A DNA stretch of 64,000 nucleotides from Adiantum capillus-veneris (Eukaryota; Streptophyta; Polypodiopsida; Polypodiales; Pteridaceae): positions 35,170,446 through 35,234,445 of the forward strand of contig CM043969.1 in NCBI GenBank assembly GCA_014529385.2, read 5' to 3'. A program made the position numbers and the translations under genes. Positions within the stretch are counted from its first letter, which is position 1, and the number at the start of each line of letters is the position of its first letter. The notes beneath the pieces were generated by a model, which was given only the letters and a program-made list of their open reading frames with translations, searched no databases and was not told where the DNA came from. This document shows, one piece after another, positions 23,057 to 34,691 of this stretch.

Positions 23057-23976
23057 TGTTGGATCCCAACAGTTGAATAAAGCCCCTTTATAATGACTAT
23101 CAAATTCCCTTTGTAATGCCAATGATGTCTACCATCTTTATCCAATTGTCTGGATTATGTATAGATTTATTAGTTGTCCGGGACGCAATGCGTTTCCACT
23201 TTGTAATTATGATGAGTAGAACTCAATCAAAACCCCATGTACATTTTGAGCTAAGCTGACTGAAGTATAAATGTCACCTTAGAACCATTTTTGATCAACA
23301 TTTGAATAACTAATTCTGTGTCATACGAGTTCGAGAGAGAGAGAGAGAGAGTGTGTGATCTTATCCTCTTTGCTACGCGCATCTCCCTCACTGGATTCAT
23401 GACGCAACCACACCATCGCGCTAGCCTCTCCGAGAGCTACACGCCCATTCCACGCATTCGCATCTTCGAGCTATTCGCGACCGATCTTCCCAGGAGCTTT
23501 GTTTTGCTTGTAAGTAGCACAAATGGTGTCTATTTTCAACAATCAAGTACTTATGGAATGAGGGCGAGATTAGCTACGCATAGATGTTCATAGACTTAGG
23601 TTTCACACACTTTTAGGTTATGACCTATGAGTCTATCACACGGCTGTATTTGAGGTAGCTAGGGTTATAATCTGGTGACATTGGACTTATAGGTAAGTGT
23701 ATCCTAGTGAGGGGATGGTGCCTAGCAGGTTTGAAGAGATTCCGAGTTCATTTGATGTATAAATGGTGTTATGAGCATTTAGGATAGAGTGGGTTGGATT
23801 TAACAAGGATCAGTGATTGATACATCATAGAAGTGTGTATGTGTAGGTTGGTCTCAGCCTGACAAGCTAAGGAGATTGCCTCCATGCACCTACGGGTTAG
23901 TCGTGTCACCGGAGACAAGTATGTTGTTTGTGTTGTGCTTGTGAGCATGAACAGGGGAGTAGTTAGCCCTAAAACA
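23057..23976 (+). mobile_element. Ty3/gypsy 5' LTR (3' end firm, 5' end tentative)
   Basis: The LTR ends with CCCTAAAACA at 23976, immediately before a tRNA-Asp-type primer site. A possible 5' start is TGTTGGATCC at 23057, giving an LTR of about 920 bp, but the second LTR was not matched, so this end is a guess. A TATA-like GTATAAATG lies at about 23266, and a short (GA)n at 23331-23351. Confidence 0.45.
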
Positions 23977-23977
23977 T

Positions 23978-23995
23978 TGGCGCCGCTTCCGGGGA
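23978..23995 (+). promoter_or_regulatory. Primer-binding site, tRNA-Asp type
   Basis: TGGCGCCGCTTCCGGGGA matches the complement of the 3' end of plant tRNA-Asp(GTC) at 16 of 18 positions. This is the usual site in Athila/Tat-type plant gypsy elements. It lies one base after the LTR end. Confidence 0.85.
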
Positions 23996-25553
23996 CACAA
24001 GACCTTAAGTAGGGAGATCTACGTCACTCGTGTGATGGTTAGATTACTTTAGTTTCGACAAGAGAGAGCTTAAATTTTAAGAGAAGATCCAGGAGAGGGT
24101 ATCCTGAGGTCTAGTGGATAGCCAGGAAGCCTGCGACTTGCCAAGGGTCTACGACTAGTTAGAGTGAGTTAGGTAGGATAAGGTGGAGTTAGGAATTATG
24201 GTTTTGAGTTCTAAGCAATGTTTGTGTGCGAATAGTGTAGAAAAACGTTGTAAAAATGCAAAACAAACAAAGAGAAGAAAGAACGAGGCTGTTTGCTTGC
24301 CTTGAAAGCAAAACCCACATCATCCACTCTTCAAGGGTGTGAATAGTGTAGGCATTTGGATTTGTGATCCAGCGCTTGAAAAAATGCTAAAATTGCGACA
24401 AAACCAACCAAAAGAAACAAGGGAATGCCAAAAGAAAACACTAGGTAAACCTAAAGAGGCCAAGAAGAAATATAACCACTAGCCTTGGGTAAGCTGATTG
24501 TGTCATGTTGTACAATTGTTGTTCACAAGTTTCAGTTTGAATTGTCAAATGAAATTTGCATCATTTAGTGCATTTGAGCTGTGAAATTGCCATAGAAGAG
24601 CAAAATTGACAAGTGCTTGGGTCTAAGGTCAAAAGGAGTCCAAATTGCATGAAACTTGAGAGATAGTCTTCTGATAGCATAAGGGACCCATCTGGCTGAA
24701 AACAGTAGGAAAATCACTTCTCAGATAGCCTCGGGTGAGTCTATTGATAGACTAAGGTTTTTGAGTTGTGGACCTCATCTTGCAAAACCCTCCTAGGGTT
24801 AGCTTGAGCTTCACTTAAATAGCACACACACAAAATTTCAAGGTGTTTGGATCACTAAAAGTGAGTTTAAGACCGAGACAAAGAATTAGGCTCTGACAAA
24901 CACTAAAATTGGTCTAAAACCCAGACCAAGTGTCCAAATTGCATGAAACTTGAATAGACTCAAGAGAGTAAGGGAACCCAAGGGTGAAGTCGCAATTTTG
25001 ATTTTAGCCAAATTGCAAAATTTATCAGTCTATCGCGATAGACTCATGGTCTGTTGATTTTGGCATTTTTTGAAAATTGTTACTACACAGCAGGGATAAG
25101 CTCTTCAACTAGATCCCAACCATCATTTCAAATCTGAAATTTGACTACCAGAAGACCCTAAGACATCCAGTGGGGAGAAAACGAAAAATTGCTCAAAGTG
25201 ACCAGTGTCATAGAAAATTGATATTTGTTGTACATAATTGAAAAAATTATTCAACGGTTCAAAGACAACCCTTGTGAACATACTAACCATACATGTGTAG
25301 ATTCCAGAAGGAGACCATCACATAGCCGCGCAGGCAGGAGAAGTCTAGGTAAGCTTTAAGTTAGCAATACAGCTTTGATTCTCTTATGTATTTAAGGTGA
25401 GGAGCCTTTTTTAAGTCAAGAGCTAAAAGTGTCAAAAGTCAAGTAAGCACCACGTTCATTGAGGAGAGTGTAACTCAGGCAAGGCTAGATCCATTAGCAC
25501 CGATCATTGAGGAGGGTAGTGATACTGACACTTCATCAGATAAGTCCTTCTTC
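23996..25553 (+). other. Gypsy leader with palindromes
   Basis: About 1.5 kb of non-coding leader lies between the primer site and gag. It carries two palindromic blocks, GAGTCTATTGATAGACT at 24737-24753 and AGTCTATCGCGATAGACT at 25027-25044, about 290 bp apart. The same motif recurs in the leader of the related minus-strand element at 52.9-54.2 kb. Confidence 0.7.
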
Positions 25554-27485
25554 ATGACGGGGATTCAACAGCTAGGAGGTTTCTCCAGTGAAGGACCAAT
25601 GCTAGGAGGAAGTACCTCCCAAAACCCTTTGAACGAATGCAAGTTCACTATAATCTTATTAGAAGGAACGAACTCTAGGGGAGCCCTAGTTTATTCTGAC
25701 TATCGGGGACGCAAGTGTATTTGTATAGAAGAAAGACCGTCTCAGAGACTAGAGATAATTCAAGTCTATGATGATGGAGATAGATTCAGAGATGAAAAGG
25801 GGAACCACTATCTTATAGTTAGCAACCCTGAGGATTACAACAGATATGGAGATAATGTGGCAAAAGGAAAAATAGTCTCAGAGGCTCGCCTCCAAAAATT
25901 CATCGACCTGGACCTCTTTTTATGTATGATAAAAAAACAACTAGGGTCTCTACCTATAATGAGAATGTGGGAATTTACAACCATGAGAGCGAGGGAGTAG
26001 TCTCTTATTTTCGATGCAAAGAACCCTACCCAAATGAATTAAGCAAAGAAAAGGTTCTTTACTTACTCTCTTATGAAATTTCTATGGGCAAGGATATCAT
26101 TTTTGTTGACAGGTACGGACGAGAATACAAATGAATCCTCCCAGAGGAGGTAGAAAAGACAACAGGTCTAGAAACATCAACATATGCCCCCGAAGAAGTA
26201 CCAAGGTCCACCTATACCCCTAGCAAGTCGAAAAATCCATTTTCAGAAGAGCACGACGCAACATCACATTCTAACCGACAACAGACGTTCAACTACCAGA
26301 ACCAACAAGCAACCCAACCATCATTACAGGCATGGCTTCGACAAAGTGCGACATTAGAACAAGATCGAAATAGAGATTTACAAGAACCACCACTCTATTC
26401 ACAATATCAAGGCAAGAGTAAGGCAAAAACTGAAGAGTCGGCACAACCTGGAAGACAACCCATAGAACGAGTTCGAAGAGATGAACCACCTCTTGCAAAA
26501 ACCATCAGAAATTATGGCTTAGGGGCACCTCTGGGAGAGGAACCCTCCCACTACCTAGGCCAGAGGAGGTATATCGAGTAAGACGAGAAGAACCAATGAT
26601 GAGATTTGTAAACCATCGTAGAATTCGACCTTCTCAGGTGCAAAAATGGGTAAACAAGAAATACACGGGAAACACATACCCTAGGGATCATGTAGCAGCC
26701 TTTGTGCGTGTAATTAGAGTTGAAGAAGTGTTGGACTTCCCTACTCAATTTGCAAGGTTTGGGCTTACTCTAGAGGAGGATGCCGCTACTTGGTTTGACT
26801 CTGTGGAGCGTAGAGATTTCAAGTCTATGGAGGAGGTTTTTGACGAGTTTATTGAGGAATTCTCACAAAGGGGGATAGCTCATAATACATTCTCACAAAT
26901 CCATAAATTCAAACAAAAAGAAGGGGAATCTGTGCGAAAGCATCCCTACGACTAAAAAGATATGTTAAGTTCTTCCCTGTGGAAGAACTGCCAACTCAGT
27001 CCAGACTTATGCTTATATTTATTCAAGGACTAAGGAACACAGATCTCCAGAAGGACTTACATATGAAGAGGAGCACGATGTTAAATGAGTTAACTAAGGA
27101 AGCTCTTTACCTTGTAGACAATTGTGCGGTCTACAAGGAGGGTGAATTTAAGGATCTTGATGACGATTCATCCTCACAACAAAGTGAAAGCAAGTCCGCT
27201 AAGATAGCACCGAAAGGAGAAGTAGTTGTCAGCCAAGAGAAGCTTGTAGAGGAAGTGCTAAAAAAAAATAATATGTATGCCAAGCCTCAAGCTAAGAAGC
27301 CAAAGTGGTGTGCTATTGAAAAAAAATGGACAAACCATGTGACGGAGGAATGTTATTATAACAAGGGGTATGTGAGAGAGCGACCATATGCTCCCCAAGT
27401 TCAGGTAGCATCTCTTCAACTTCCACCTATGCCTAGGTATCAAGCAGGAAACCTACCAGGACCTGTAGGTGTAGAAAGACCATAA
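25554..27485 (+). pseudogene. Ty3/gypsy gag, frameshifted
   Basis: Gag starts at ATG 25554 and is spread over at least three frames. An N-terminal segment carries YNHESEGVVSYFRCKEPYP and IIFVDRYGREYK. The retrotransposon gag domain follows (FGLTLEEDAATWFDSVERRD, then EEFSQRGIAHNTFSQIHKFK), and then SRLMLIFIQGLRNTDLQKDL. It is homologous, segment by segment, to the intact minus-strand gag at 51195-52409. The nucleocapsid region near 27850 is degenerate (YYKCGGDL). Gag assembles the particle. The frameshifts and stops make this copy non-functional. Confidence 0.8.
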
Positions 27486-28000
27486 CCAGTATTGGGGCAA
27501 CAACCACCCCTACCAGGATTACGACCTGTCAACATAAGATACACACCAACCGTAAACGAACCAGAAGAGAAGGCTTTGGTACCTATGCATGCACATGACG
27601 AAGATTCCAATGGATATGCTGCAAATCCTGTCTATTAGCCACTGGAAGAACCCACAACTCCAGAACCTTGGAGCATGATTAGAAGTACATGACCACCAAC
27701 AACTGCACAGGCAGCAGGAGAAGGAAGATACAGCTTGGATGAACGAACACTATTGATCATAGCCAACGGATGCATGAGCGGGCAGAGGCATGCATACCAA
27801 CAAAGAGGAGCTCAAGGAGCACCTCAACAGTCTAAGGGACCCTACTACAAGTGTGGTGGAGACTTGGCTAAGAGACTGTCCTCATGATGAAATCATTAGA
27901 GTCAACTTGTAATGCACCGAGTGTGGAATTTCTCATTTGATTCCTAATTGACCTAAGAACCCGAGCAAAGGAGCAAAAACTACTTTGATTAGGAGGATCA

Positions 28001-28426
28001 GTGCTCGTAGAAAAAGTAAATGAGCAGCTGGATGCACTTTTAAAAGCATACGAATCCAGACTCAAAAACAACCAAACCCAAGAGCAAAGATGGATGACTT
28101 ATTCATATGCAGAAATAGAAAAACAGAGGTTGAAAATGTGTCGAAAGATGATTGAAACATCCCAATCCTTGATAGAAAATCCGCTTGGTAAACCTGCAAG
28201 TTGGCACAAGGTACCAACACCAACCCCTATCAAAACAACTCTAGAGAAACAAGTAGACACGAAGGAGAGACTCACGACTGCTTCTGAGTCTAGGAGAGAA
28301 CCTATCATAGTTCCAAATACAACAGATGAGACAATTGATGGTTTCCAACCTAAAACATTGGTAGAAATGGGTAAGGATTGTAGCAGTCTAGATGACCTAT
28401 GGAAGCAAATGAAGCTAACAGGGTGA
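28001..28426 (+). pseudogene. Gag-pol linker segment, family unknown
   Basis: A 141-codon open frame beginning at a non-ATG position reads as a helical, charged segment (VNEQLDALLKAYESRLKNN, then EKQRLKMCRKMIETSQSLI). No motif was recognised. Its place between the gag zinc-knuckle region and the protease suggests it is part of the gypsy polyprotein. A second such piece lies at 28624-28929 (LRLRSNMWTTIGKCLERFGV). Confidence 0.45.
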
Positions 28427-28929
28427 ACCACCAAATAAATAGCACGAGAAAGGAGAAAAATGAGATCTTACCTCCCATTGAAGAGTTTGAGGCAAGATCA
28501 CAAATGAACTTTGATATGCATTCACACGGAGGAGACTAGGGTTCAATTAGTTCGGGGCACAGCCAACCAGACTCGCTAAAAACTCTACCCTCATACCTAG
28601 GGAAGTATGAAGCTAAGTCTGAGGTGAGAGCAATCCCATCTCACAGAATTTCTTCCAATAGAGTGATGGATTCACAAGGGTTGATTGAGTTATTTTCCAC
28701 CCTTGTGGCATGCACAATCACGTTAGCCAAACTCTTGAGGTTACGATCAAACATGTGGACCACTATAGGCAAATGCTTAGAAAGATTTGGAGTAAAAGAC
28801 CCTACCTCAAAGCTTCAAGAAGGGATCAAAGAATTGGACAAGCCTCAACTAAACACTAGGCTAGTACCTTTACACAAGGTTGGAGAATATTGCGAGGGAG
28901 AAGATGGAAATACCACACTACCAGTATAA

Positions 28930-29662
28930 TTTAAAGGAGTAGTTTCCAAAGCTATTCTTGACAGTGGAGCGGGAGTCGCTATAGCCACCAAAGAAATTTT
29001 GAAAAAAATGGGAAAAACCGGCTTTGAGAGCTACCAGAATGAAATTGCAACTGGCAGATGGGTTCATGGAAAAGCCACTAGGACTTTTAGAAAAAGTAAT
29101 TGTCACCTCTTGCGGAATCGAGTGTGAGCATACATTTGCAATAGTTGATTTCGACAAAAAGAAGAATTATGAGATCATCTTGGGAAGACCATTCATGAGA
29201 CAATTAAAGATGGTCCAGGATTTGGGTTACGATCACATATACCTCAGACGTGGGGAGACTACAGCCAAAAAATACCTAAAAGACCATAGTTACAAGGATG
29301 TGAACCAGACACCAGTGGAAGAGTTTGATTCAGCTACATTGGCAGGGTCTGAACTCCCAGCATGGTTAGGGCAGAAAAAAGAGCTATGGATGTGCGGAGC
29401 TTCACATTTTGGGAGCTTAAAAGGAGAGGAATGCATCGTAGAAAGAGCTATGGAGAACAAGGATTACATTCTTGAACCTTTTCTTGAAAATGCCTCAGAA
29501 CCTCTGGAATGGGAACACATACTAGCAACATTGGATGTCTGTACCATTATAGATAGCCCAATGATAAAATTTTGCAATAAAGATGGCTATGATGTGCTAC
29601 CCTATTACATGGTAAGCCTTATACTAGCAGGAGATGAGAATGTAGACTCACCAAAACAATAA
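28930..29662 (+). pseudogene. Ty3/gypsy retropepsin, with stop and frameshift
   Basis: Directly after a stop at 28927, the frame reads FKGVVSKAILDSGAGVAIAT, the aspartic protease active-site motif (DSGA). About 90 bases later the domain continues in another frame (KLQLADGFMEKPLGLLEK, then NYEIILGRPFMRQLKM, the ILGRPF motif). The enzyme would cleave gag-pol. One stop and one frameshift inactivate it. The frame then runs on without recognised motifs to 29662. Confidence 0.85.
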
Positions 29663-30311
29663 GACTTTTATGACTCCTCTGCGCATCTGGAATTAAGTCA
29701 CGATGTAGATAATGAGTGTTCAGACAGCTCTAGCGAGCGTGGGGGAACAACCGGAAATATCAAGTTTTATGATTTTGCAAATCAAATCCTAGACGCCATG
29801 AGCCTTATAGAAAAAAAAGAGCAGAAAACAAAATTAGAGAGAACTTAATGCCCAGGATAAAAGATAAAACTCACTACTAATGCTTGTCAAGGAAGAGGAT
29901 TGTGTAAAAGAACAATATTCTCAAGAGTTCGAAGGGAAAGGACACATGAGGAAATAAAACAAGCACGGAAGACTAGAACAGAAACAAAATCAAGAAAATC
30001 TCAACAATCAAAACAGGAAAAGACCAAAGATCCAGAGTGGACCAAAATGGAGCGTAAAAAGAAATACCAAGAACTAAAACGGTCATTACGAGAGGGATGG
30101 ACTACTGAAGAAGAAAGTGAAGGGAGGGAGGATTCAGAAAAAGGGAACATGAATGTACCATCCCATTATCGAAAATTCACTATCCAAGATAGAAAAATCA
30201 TAGAAAAGCCAGGAATCTTACGATCGGCCAGAAAATGCAAAACGGATAGACCTCGCTATTCCCGGCGAAGAGCCTCAGCCTGTCTATATAGCAAATGATT
30301 TAGAGCCTGAA
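29663..30311 (+). pseudogene. Charged protease-RT linker
   Basis: A Lys/Arg/Glu-rich open frame at 29900-30298 (EEIKQARKTRTETKSRKSQQ) sits between protease and RT. It has no recognised domain and is probably a degraded linker of the polyprotein. Confidence 0.4.
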
Positions 30312-30985
30312 GAAGAAGAAAGGCTAACACAACTTCTCAAGAAGTATAAAGATGTGTTTTCATGGTCCTACAAAGACCTCAAAGGAGTTGATCCATCGAT
30401 ATGCCAACATACAATTCCTTTGAAATCATATGCCAAACCTAGCAAACAGCGCCCTTACACATATAATGACACATTCACTAAACGAATCAAAGAAGAGATT
30501 GACAAGCTGATGGATGTTGAATTTATCTATGAAATCGAGCATACAGATTGGGTGTCACCCATTGTGGTTGTCCCCAAAAAGAATAGAAAGCTGCGTGTGT
30601 GTGTGAACCTCAAAAAAGTGAACGCTGCCACAATAAGGGATAATTTTTCCTTGCCGATCACAGAAAATGTGCTTGAAAGGGTGGCTGGAAAATGGGCTTA
30701 TTCCTTTTTGGATGGGTTTTTGGGGTATAACCAATTGGCAATTGCAATAGAGTATCAACACAAAATAGCATTTGCCACATAGTGGGGAATATATGTGTAT
30801 AGAGTTATGCCTTTTGGCCTAACCAATGCCCCAGCTACCTTCCAAAGGTTAATGACTCATGCGTTCAAAGAATACCTGAGAATATTCTTAGAAATATATA
30901 TGGATGATCTCTGTGTCCACTCTCTTATACGAGAAGAACATATTGACCATTTAAAAAAGGTATTTGAGAAGTGTAGAACATATCG
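30312..30985 (+). pseudogene. Ty3/gypsy reverse transcriptase, N-terminal half
   Basis: RT blocks appear in order: DVFSWSYKDLKGVDPSICQH, VSPIVVVPKKNRKLRVCVNL, WAYSFLDGFLGYNQLAIA, then VYRVMPFGLTNAPATFQRL and the catalytic box EIYMDDLCVHS (YMDD). An in-frame TAG at about 30780 replaces the expected Glu of FAT-E-WG. The frame stops at FEKCRTYRI, where the 11.9-kb transposon is inserted; the domain resumes at 42931 with CLNPEKCIF. Confidence 0.95.
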
Positions 30986-30993
30986 AATCCATT

Positions 30994-31022
30994 AGGAAAT
31001 TTCGGAGGTCATTTGGAGGGCC
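30994..31022 (+). repeat. Left terminal inverted repeat
   Basis: It begins AGGAAATTTCGGAGGTC and ends TTTGGAGGGCC. It matches the reverse complement of 42901-42929 with a single G/A difference at position 11. Five bases (CCATT) separate it from the AAT of the gypsy flank. Confidence 0.95.
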
Positions 31023-31189
31023 TTCTAAGAAAATGTATTTTTTGCACTCTCTCTCTAGAAAAAATGGCAAATAAAAGAGCTGGGTCTTTCATAGTAAAAC
31101 TTCAAAAAGTGTACTTTAAGTAGATTCCTTACTCTTCTGAACATTCGTTCGTAGTGATTGAGGGATAATCCTCTTTTCAGTTGCATTGA

Positions 31190-34098
31190 ATGAACCTCGT
31201 CAATATGGAGGGAATGAGGCTAACATGGAGGGACGAATCCGCAGGTGCTATTCACTTTCCATTAAACCTGCACATTTGGCTAATGGTGCACTCCTCAAAT
31301 GGCACAAATGTTACCCAGAAACGAGCCAAATATCACCTTCACATTGATTTGGACAATGAGTACCAACCATTGATTAAGCGGAGTAAAACAAACACACATA
31401 TACCTCCCGCTTCCATAGACACGCTCAGAGCTCAAGGAGCTAAACACATAGATATCTGGACGAGAGGCTCTCTCTACCCTAAGAATCCAATAACTAATGC
31501 GTCTCCACCGTTTGTCAATCCTACAAGCTTATTGACCTTTGCTGGTGATGGAGAAAAGGGCCTTCTGGGTTATTGTAAATCACTTACAAGAGAAGCTGAA
31601 ACTTACAAGAGCATTCTCCAAGCTCAACAATGTGAGATTGTTCGCCTTTCACATTTACATTCTACAGATCAGGTTACCATTTTGCAACATAAAACAGAGG
31701 TACAAGAACTGAAAGGAAAGGTGCGAAGTTGTCAAATGAAGGACACCATCTTGGGTGGTCGTATCCGAAAGAAGAAATTGCGCAATCTTGAAACATTGCA
31801 GGTTGCATCAGGAGGTCTCAAGAAAAGAATCCGAGCATTAAGGTGATGCTTCTTGGTTGGCTACATTGTCTTAGTTAAGTAATCTTTTTGTTTTCTCTTG
31901 TTATGCATTGTTTTCATGTGCCTAAATAGTGTTAGTGAAGCAAATTTTCTGTTATTTACTTATGCATTGTCTTCATGTAGAGATTCAATCTATCCTGACA
32001 AGGAAAACATTGACCCCAAAGCCAATATAGGAAAGATATTGAAGCCACTTATAAGTAGAAGCCTGGCAGCAGATATAGTACATGACAAGAAGTTTAAGGT
32101 TCTACAAAGAAATGTAGTGGACCGCTTTATTTCAGAGAACTCAGTGCCTGCAAAAGAGATACAAGGCACACTTGATTCACTTGGTGTAAGCAAAAGAGGA
32201 TATTCGGCTATCCAAAAGTCTGTCTCATCCATCTTTGTTAGGAAGGGTATAAAATCCAAACTTCTACCATCAGCCTCAAGTGTTTGGAAAGAGAGGCTTC
32301 AGCTTAACGAGGCACAGGGAGACTATCTTGGACAACCCTTTCATATTAAAGCAACTTACAGTGGCCATGGAGCGAACATGGCATATGATGAGTTCAACAA
32401 TATTTTTATGGACCTGCGGATACTACAAAAGAGAATGGTGGAGTTTTACAACATCACATTTGAAGAGTCACATGGGCTATTACATTTTGTGTTAAAACTG
32501 GATGAGTGTGAGCTTGTTAAAGAGAAAAAGCTAGAGCGTGTTACTATTACTTTAATGAATAGAGCCCTCTCAAAGTGTCCCAGTGATGATCCTTTATATT
32601 TTAGTGTTCAATCAGAATCTAACATATGGTGGCTTGGTGCGTTTGAGGTAAGCGATATTCTCAAGTAAGCTCAAATGTTCAGATCTACTTAAGTCTCATT
32701 TATTTTGTGTTGCAGGTAAAGAAAGAAGATCATGAGATTCTATATTGGGTGTTCCATTTATTTTGTGTTTCAGGTAAAGAAAGAAGATCATGAGATTCTA
32801 TATTGGGTGTTCCATCGAACTAATATTCCGGAGGTGATTGATCGACAGACTAACCAGGGAGAGGTACTACGTCTAGATGGAAAGGGAGACTTTCAAGTTC
32901 AGTGGCATCTTGCAGGTGACCTTAAAACATTAAAGTGCATGTATAATTGTGGAATGGGTGCAATGGCAAAGTCACCGTGTTTGTTCTGCATGGAGCCTGC
33001 AAAGGTCATGGACCCAAAGTGGTGGAGAAAAGCTCCAACACGTCACATTGAGGATCCTGCTTTTCGACCAGTTTTGAAAATACCACTTGTGAATGTCCAC
33101 ATTTGTACAATGCATGCCCTTTGTAGAATTGTGGAGAAATTGGTCTACTTATACATCGGGTTTGCTTGGAAGATTAAGAACTCCGCAGAACGACAAGTAG
33201 CCCTGCAGTGCTTAGAAATGGTACTGTCGGATATGGGGCTTCATGGTGGCAATGTGAAAATCTAGCGGGATGAAAAGAGATCAACTGCTGAGAAGGATGT
33301 CCCATGCAAACCATCCATCGGTGGGGTGAAGGCACGGAGGTTTTTATCTAAGCCCCAAGGTACAAGAGATCCAAAGCTAACAAAACATGGAAAAATATAT
33401 AACACATCTTATGTTAGCAAGGTAGAGTATCAGAGCTGGAAAAAGCTACATATTGCAGTCAAAGACCACGAACCAACTAATCGTAACGCGAAGGCTCAGG
33501 TTTGGCGATCAATAGACATCCTATTTTTGATGTGCGACAAAGATGACTGGTCACAAGGTGATATGAACAAGTTCAAGGAAAATCTCAACCTTCTGAAAAA
33601 ATCATTCAAGACAGCATGGACAGACACCCAGATTACTCACTACATGGTATTATAATGTATTTCTTTCTCTCTTATGTGCAAATATGTGACTGTAAAACAT
33701 TCTAACTAATCTGTTTTCATATCCAGCACATCATCTTCAATCATTTGCCATATTTTATACAGAAGTATGGGAACCCGGCAATATGGAATACCCAAGGGAT
33801 GGAAAAGTCTCATTACATGGCGAGAAATGCTTATTTCAGGCACACACGATATGGTGGCTCTCGAATCAAGGCTAACAGTTTGAGAGAACTATTTGAATGG
33901 TTCTATCGTAGAATCATTCATCGAATGCAGGCAAAAGAAGTCTTGGCAAATTCAGCAACAGCACAAGCCATCAGACATTTACACCAACAAAAAGCTAAAA
34001 GATCAATGGCATACAACAACTCCGGAGCTCGTGAAAGTCAACGAAGGTGGAGAGAGACAATGGTGTATGTGAATCACAAGTGGAGAAAGATACTCTGA
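31190..34098 (+). pseudogene. Gene A: putative transposase of unrecognised superfamily (four exons, one in-frame TAG)
   Basis: Predicted exons are 31190-31842, 31981-32647, 32774-33646 and 33727-34098, with GT-AG introns of 138, 126 and 80 bp and matching phases, for 854 codons. Residues 160-215 look like a coiled coil. Candidate catalytic positions are D392 (FVLKLDECEL), D489 (WHLAGDLKTLKCMYNCGM) and E757 (NTQGMEKSHYMARN). A zinc-binding-like pair lies at C509/C512 (SPCLFCMEP), with HICTMH at 549-554. The pattern of a GDLK block, a CxxC and a later QG-x-EK block resembles DDE-type transposases I have seen in other eukaryotes, but I cannot name the family. A TAG at codon 604 (NVKI-stop-RDEK) interrupts an otherwise open frame. 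It ends 64 bp before the convergent gene B. Confidence 0.65.
32697..32812 (+). repeat. 58-bp tandem duplication of a 3' splice site in gene A
   Basis: The segment ATTTATTTTGTGTTGCAG plus the first 39 bases of the next exon is present twice, 58 bp apart (acceptors at 32714-32715 and 32772-32773). Using the second acceptor joins FE to VKKEDHEIL in frame. Using the first leads to a stop within about 25 codons, because 58 is not a multiple of three. Confidence 0.9.
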
Positions 34099-34161
34099 GT
34101 GGATGACATTGTACAAAATTTATGTAATACATGATCTTATACAATTGCTACTTGAAGTGTA

Positions 34162-34617
34162 TCAAGATTTTGCAGGTTCAATTTTGTTTTTTGGCACGTC
34201 ACCCTTGTAACGAATCATGAGATGTTTGCCATACTCTAAAAGTTCATCTGGGTTTTGTCTACCAAGAGCTAGTGCCATTGCTGTGTAGGTGTAGTAATAC
34301 GCTGCCTGACCACCTGTATAGCCTGGGTAGTAACCAAAACAATCTCTAGCAAACACTTTGTCCACAAAAATGACTTTATCTGCACTTTTGGGCAGCACCG
34401 GTCCACCCAAGAAGCGTGATAGTGTCTTGAATGTTTAAGTTGCTATTTAACCCTCTTGTGACATGGAATTGTGAAAAACTACTATCGGCGACTCGCAAAG
34501 CTTTGAAAGGTACTGTGCTAGGGCCGCATCCCTTCCTCGATACTCTCTTGTCCGGCGCCGAAGGAAGTCCTCCTTGTCAGCAATCCAAGACTGCACATAC
34601 AATGTCAGAAATGACAC

Positions 34618-34691
<74 letters not shown>

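Noticed and set aside
30986-30993. 8-bp target duplication AATCCATT/AATGTGTC for the 11.9-kb element
   Set aside because: Only four of eight positions agree; the 3-bp AAT reading is simpler and restores the frame, so 8 bp is kept only as a possibility.
31182-31192. Upstream extension of gene A before ATG 31190
   Set aside because: A TGA lies in frame immediately upstream; a 5' exon is possible (CTCTTTTCAG at 31180) but none could be identified.
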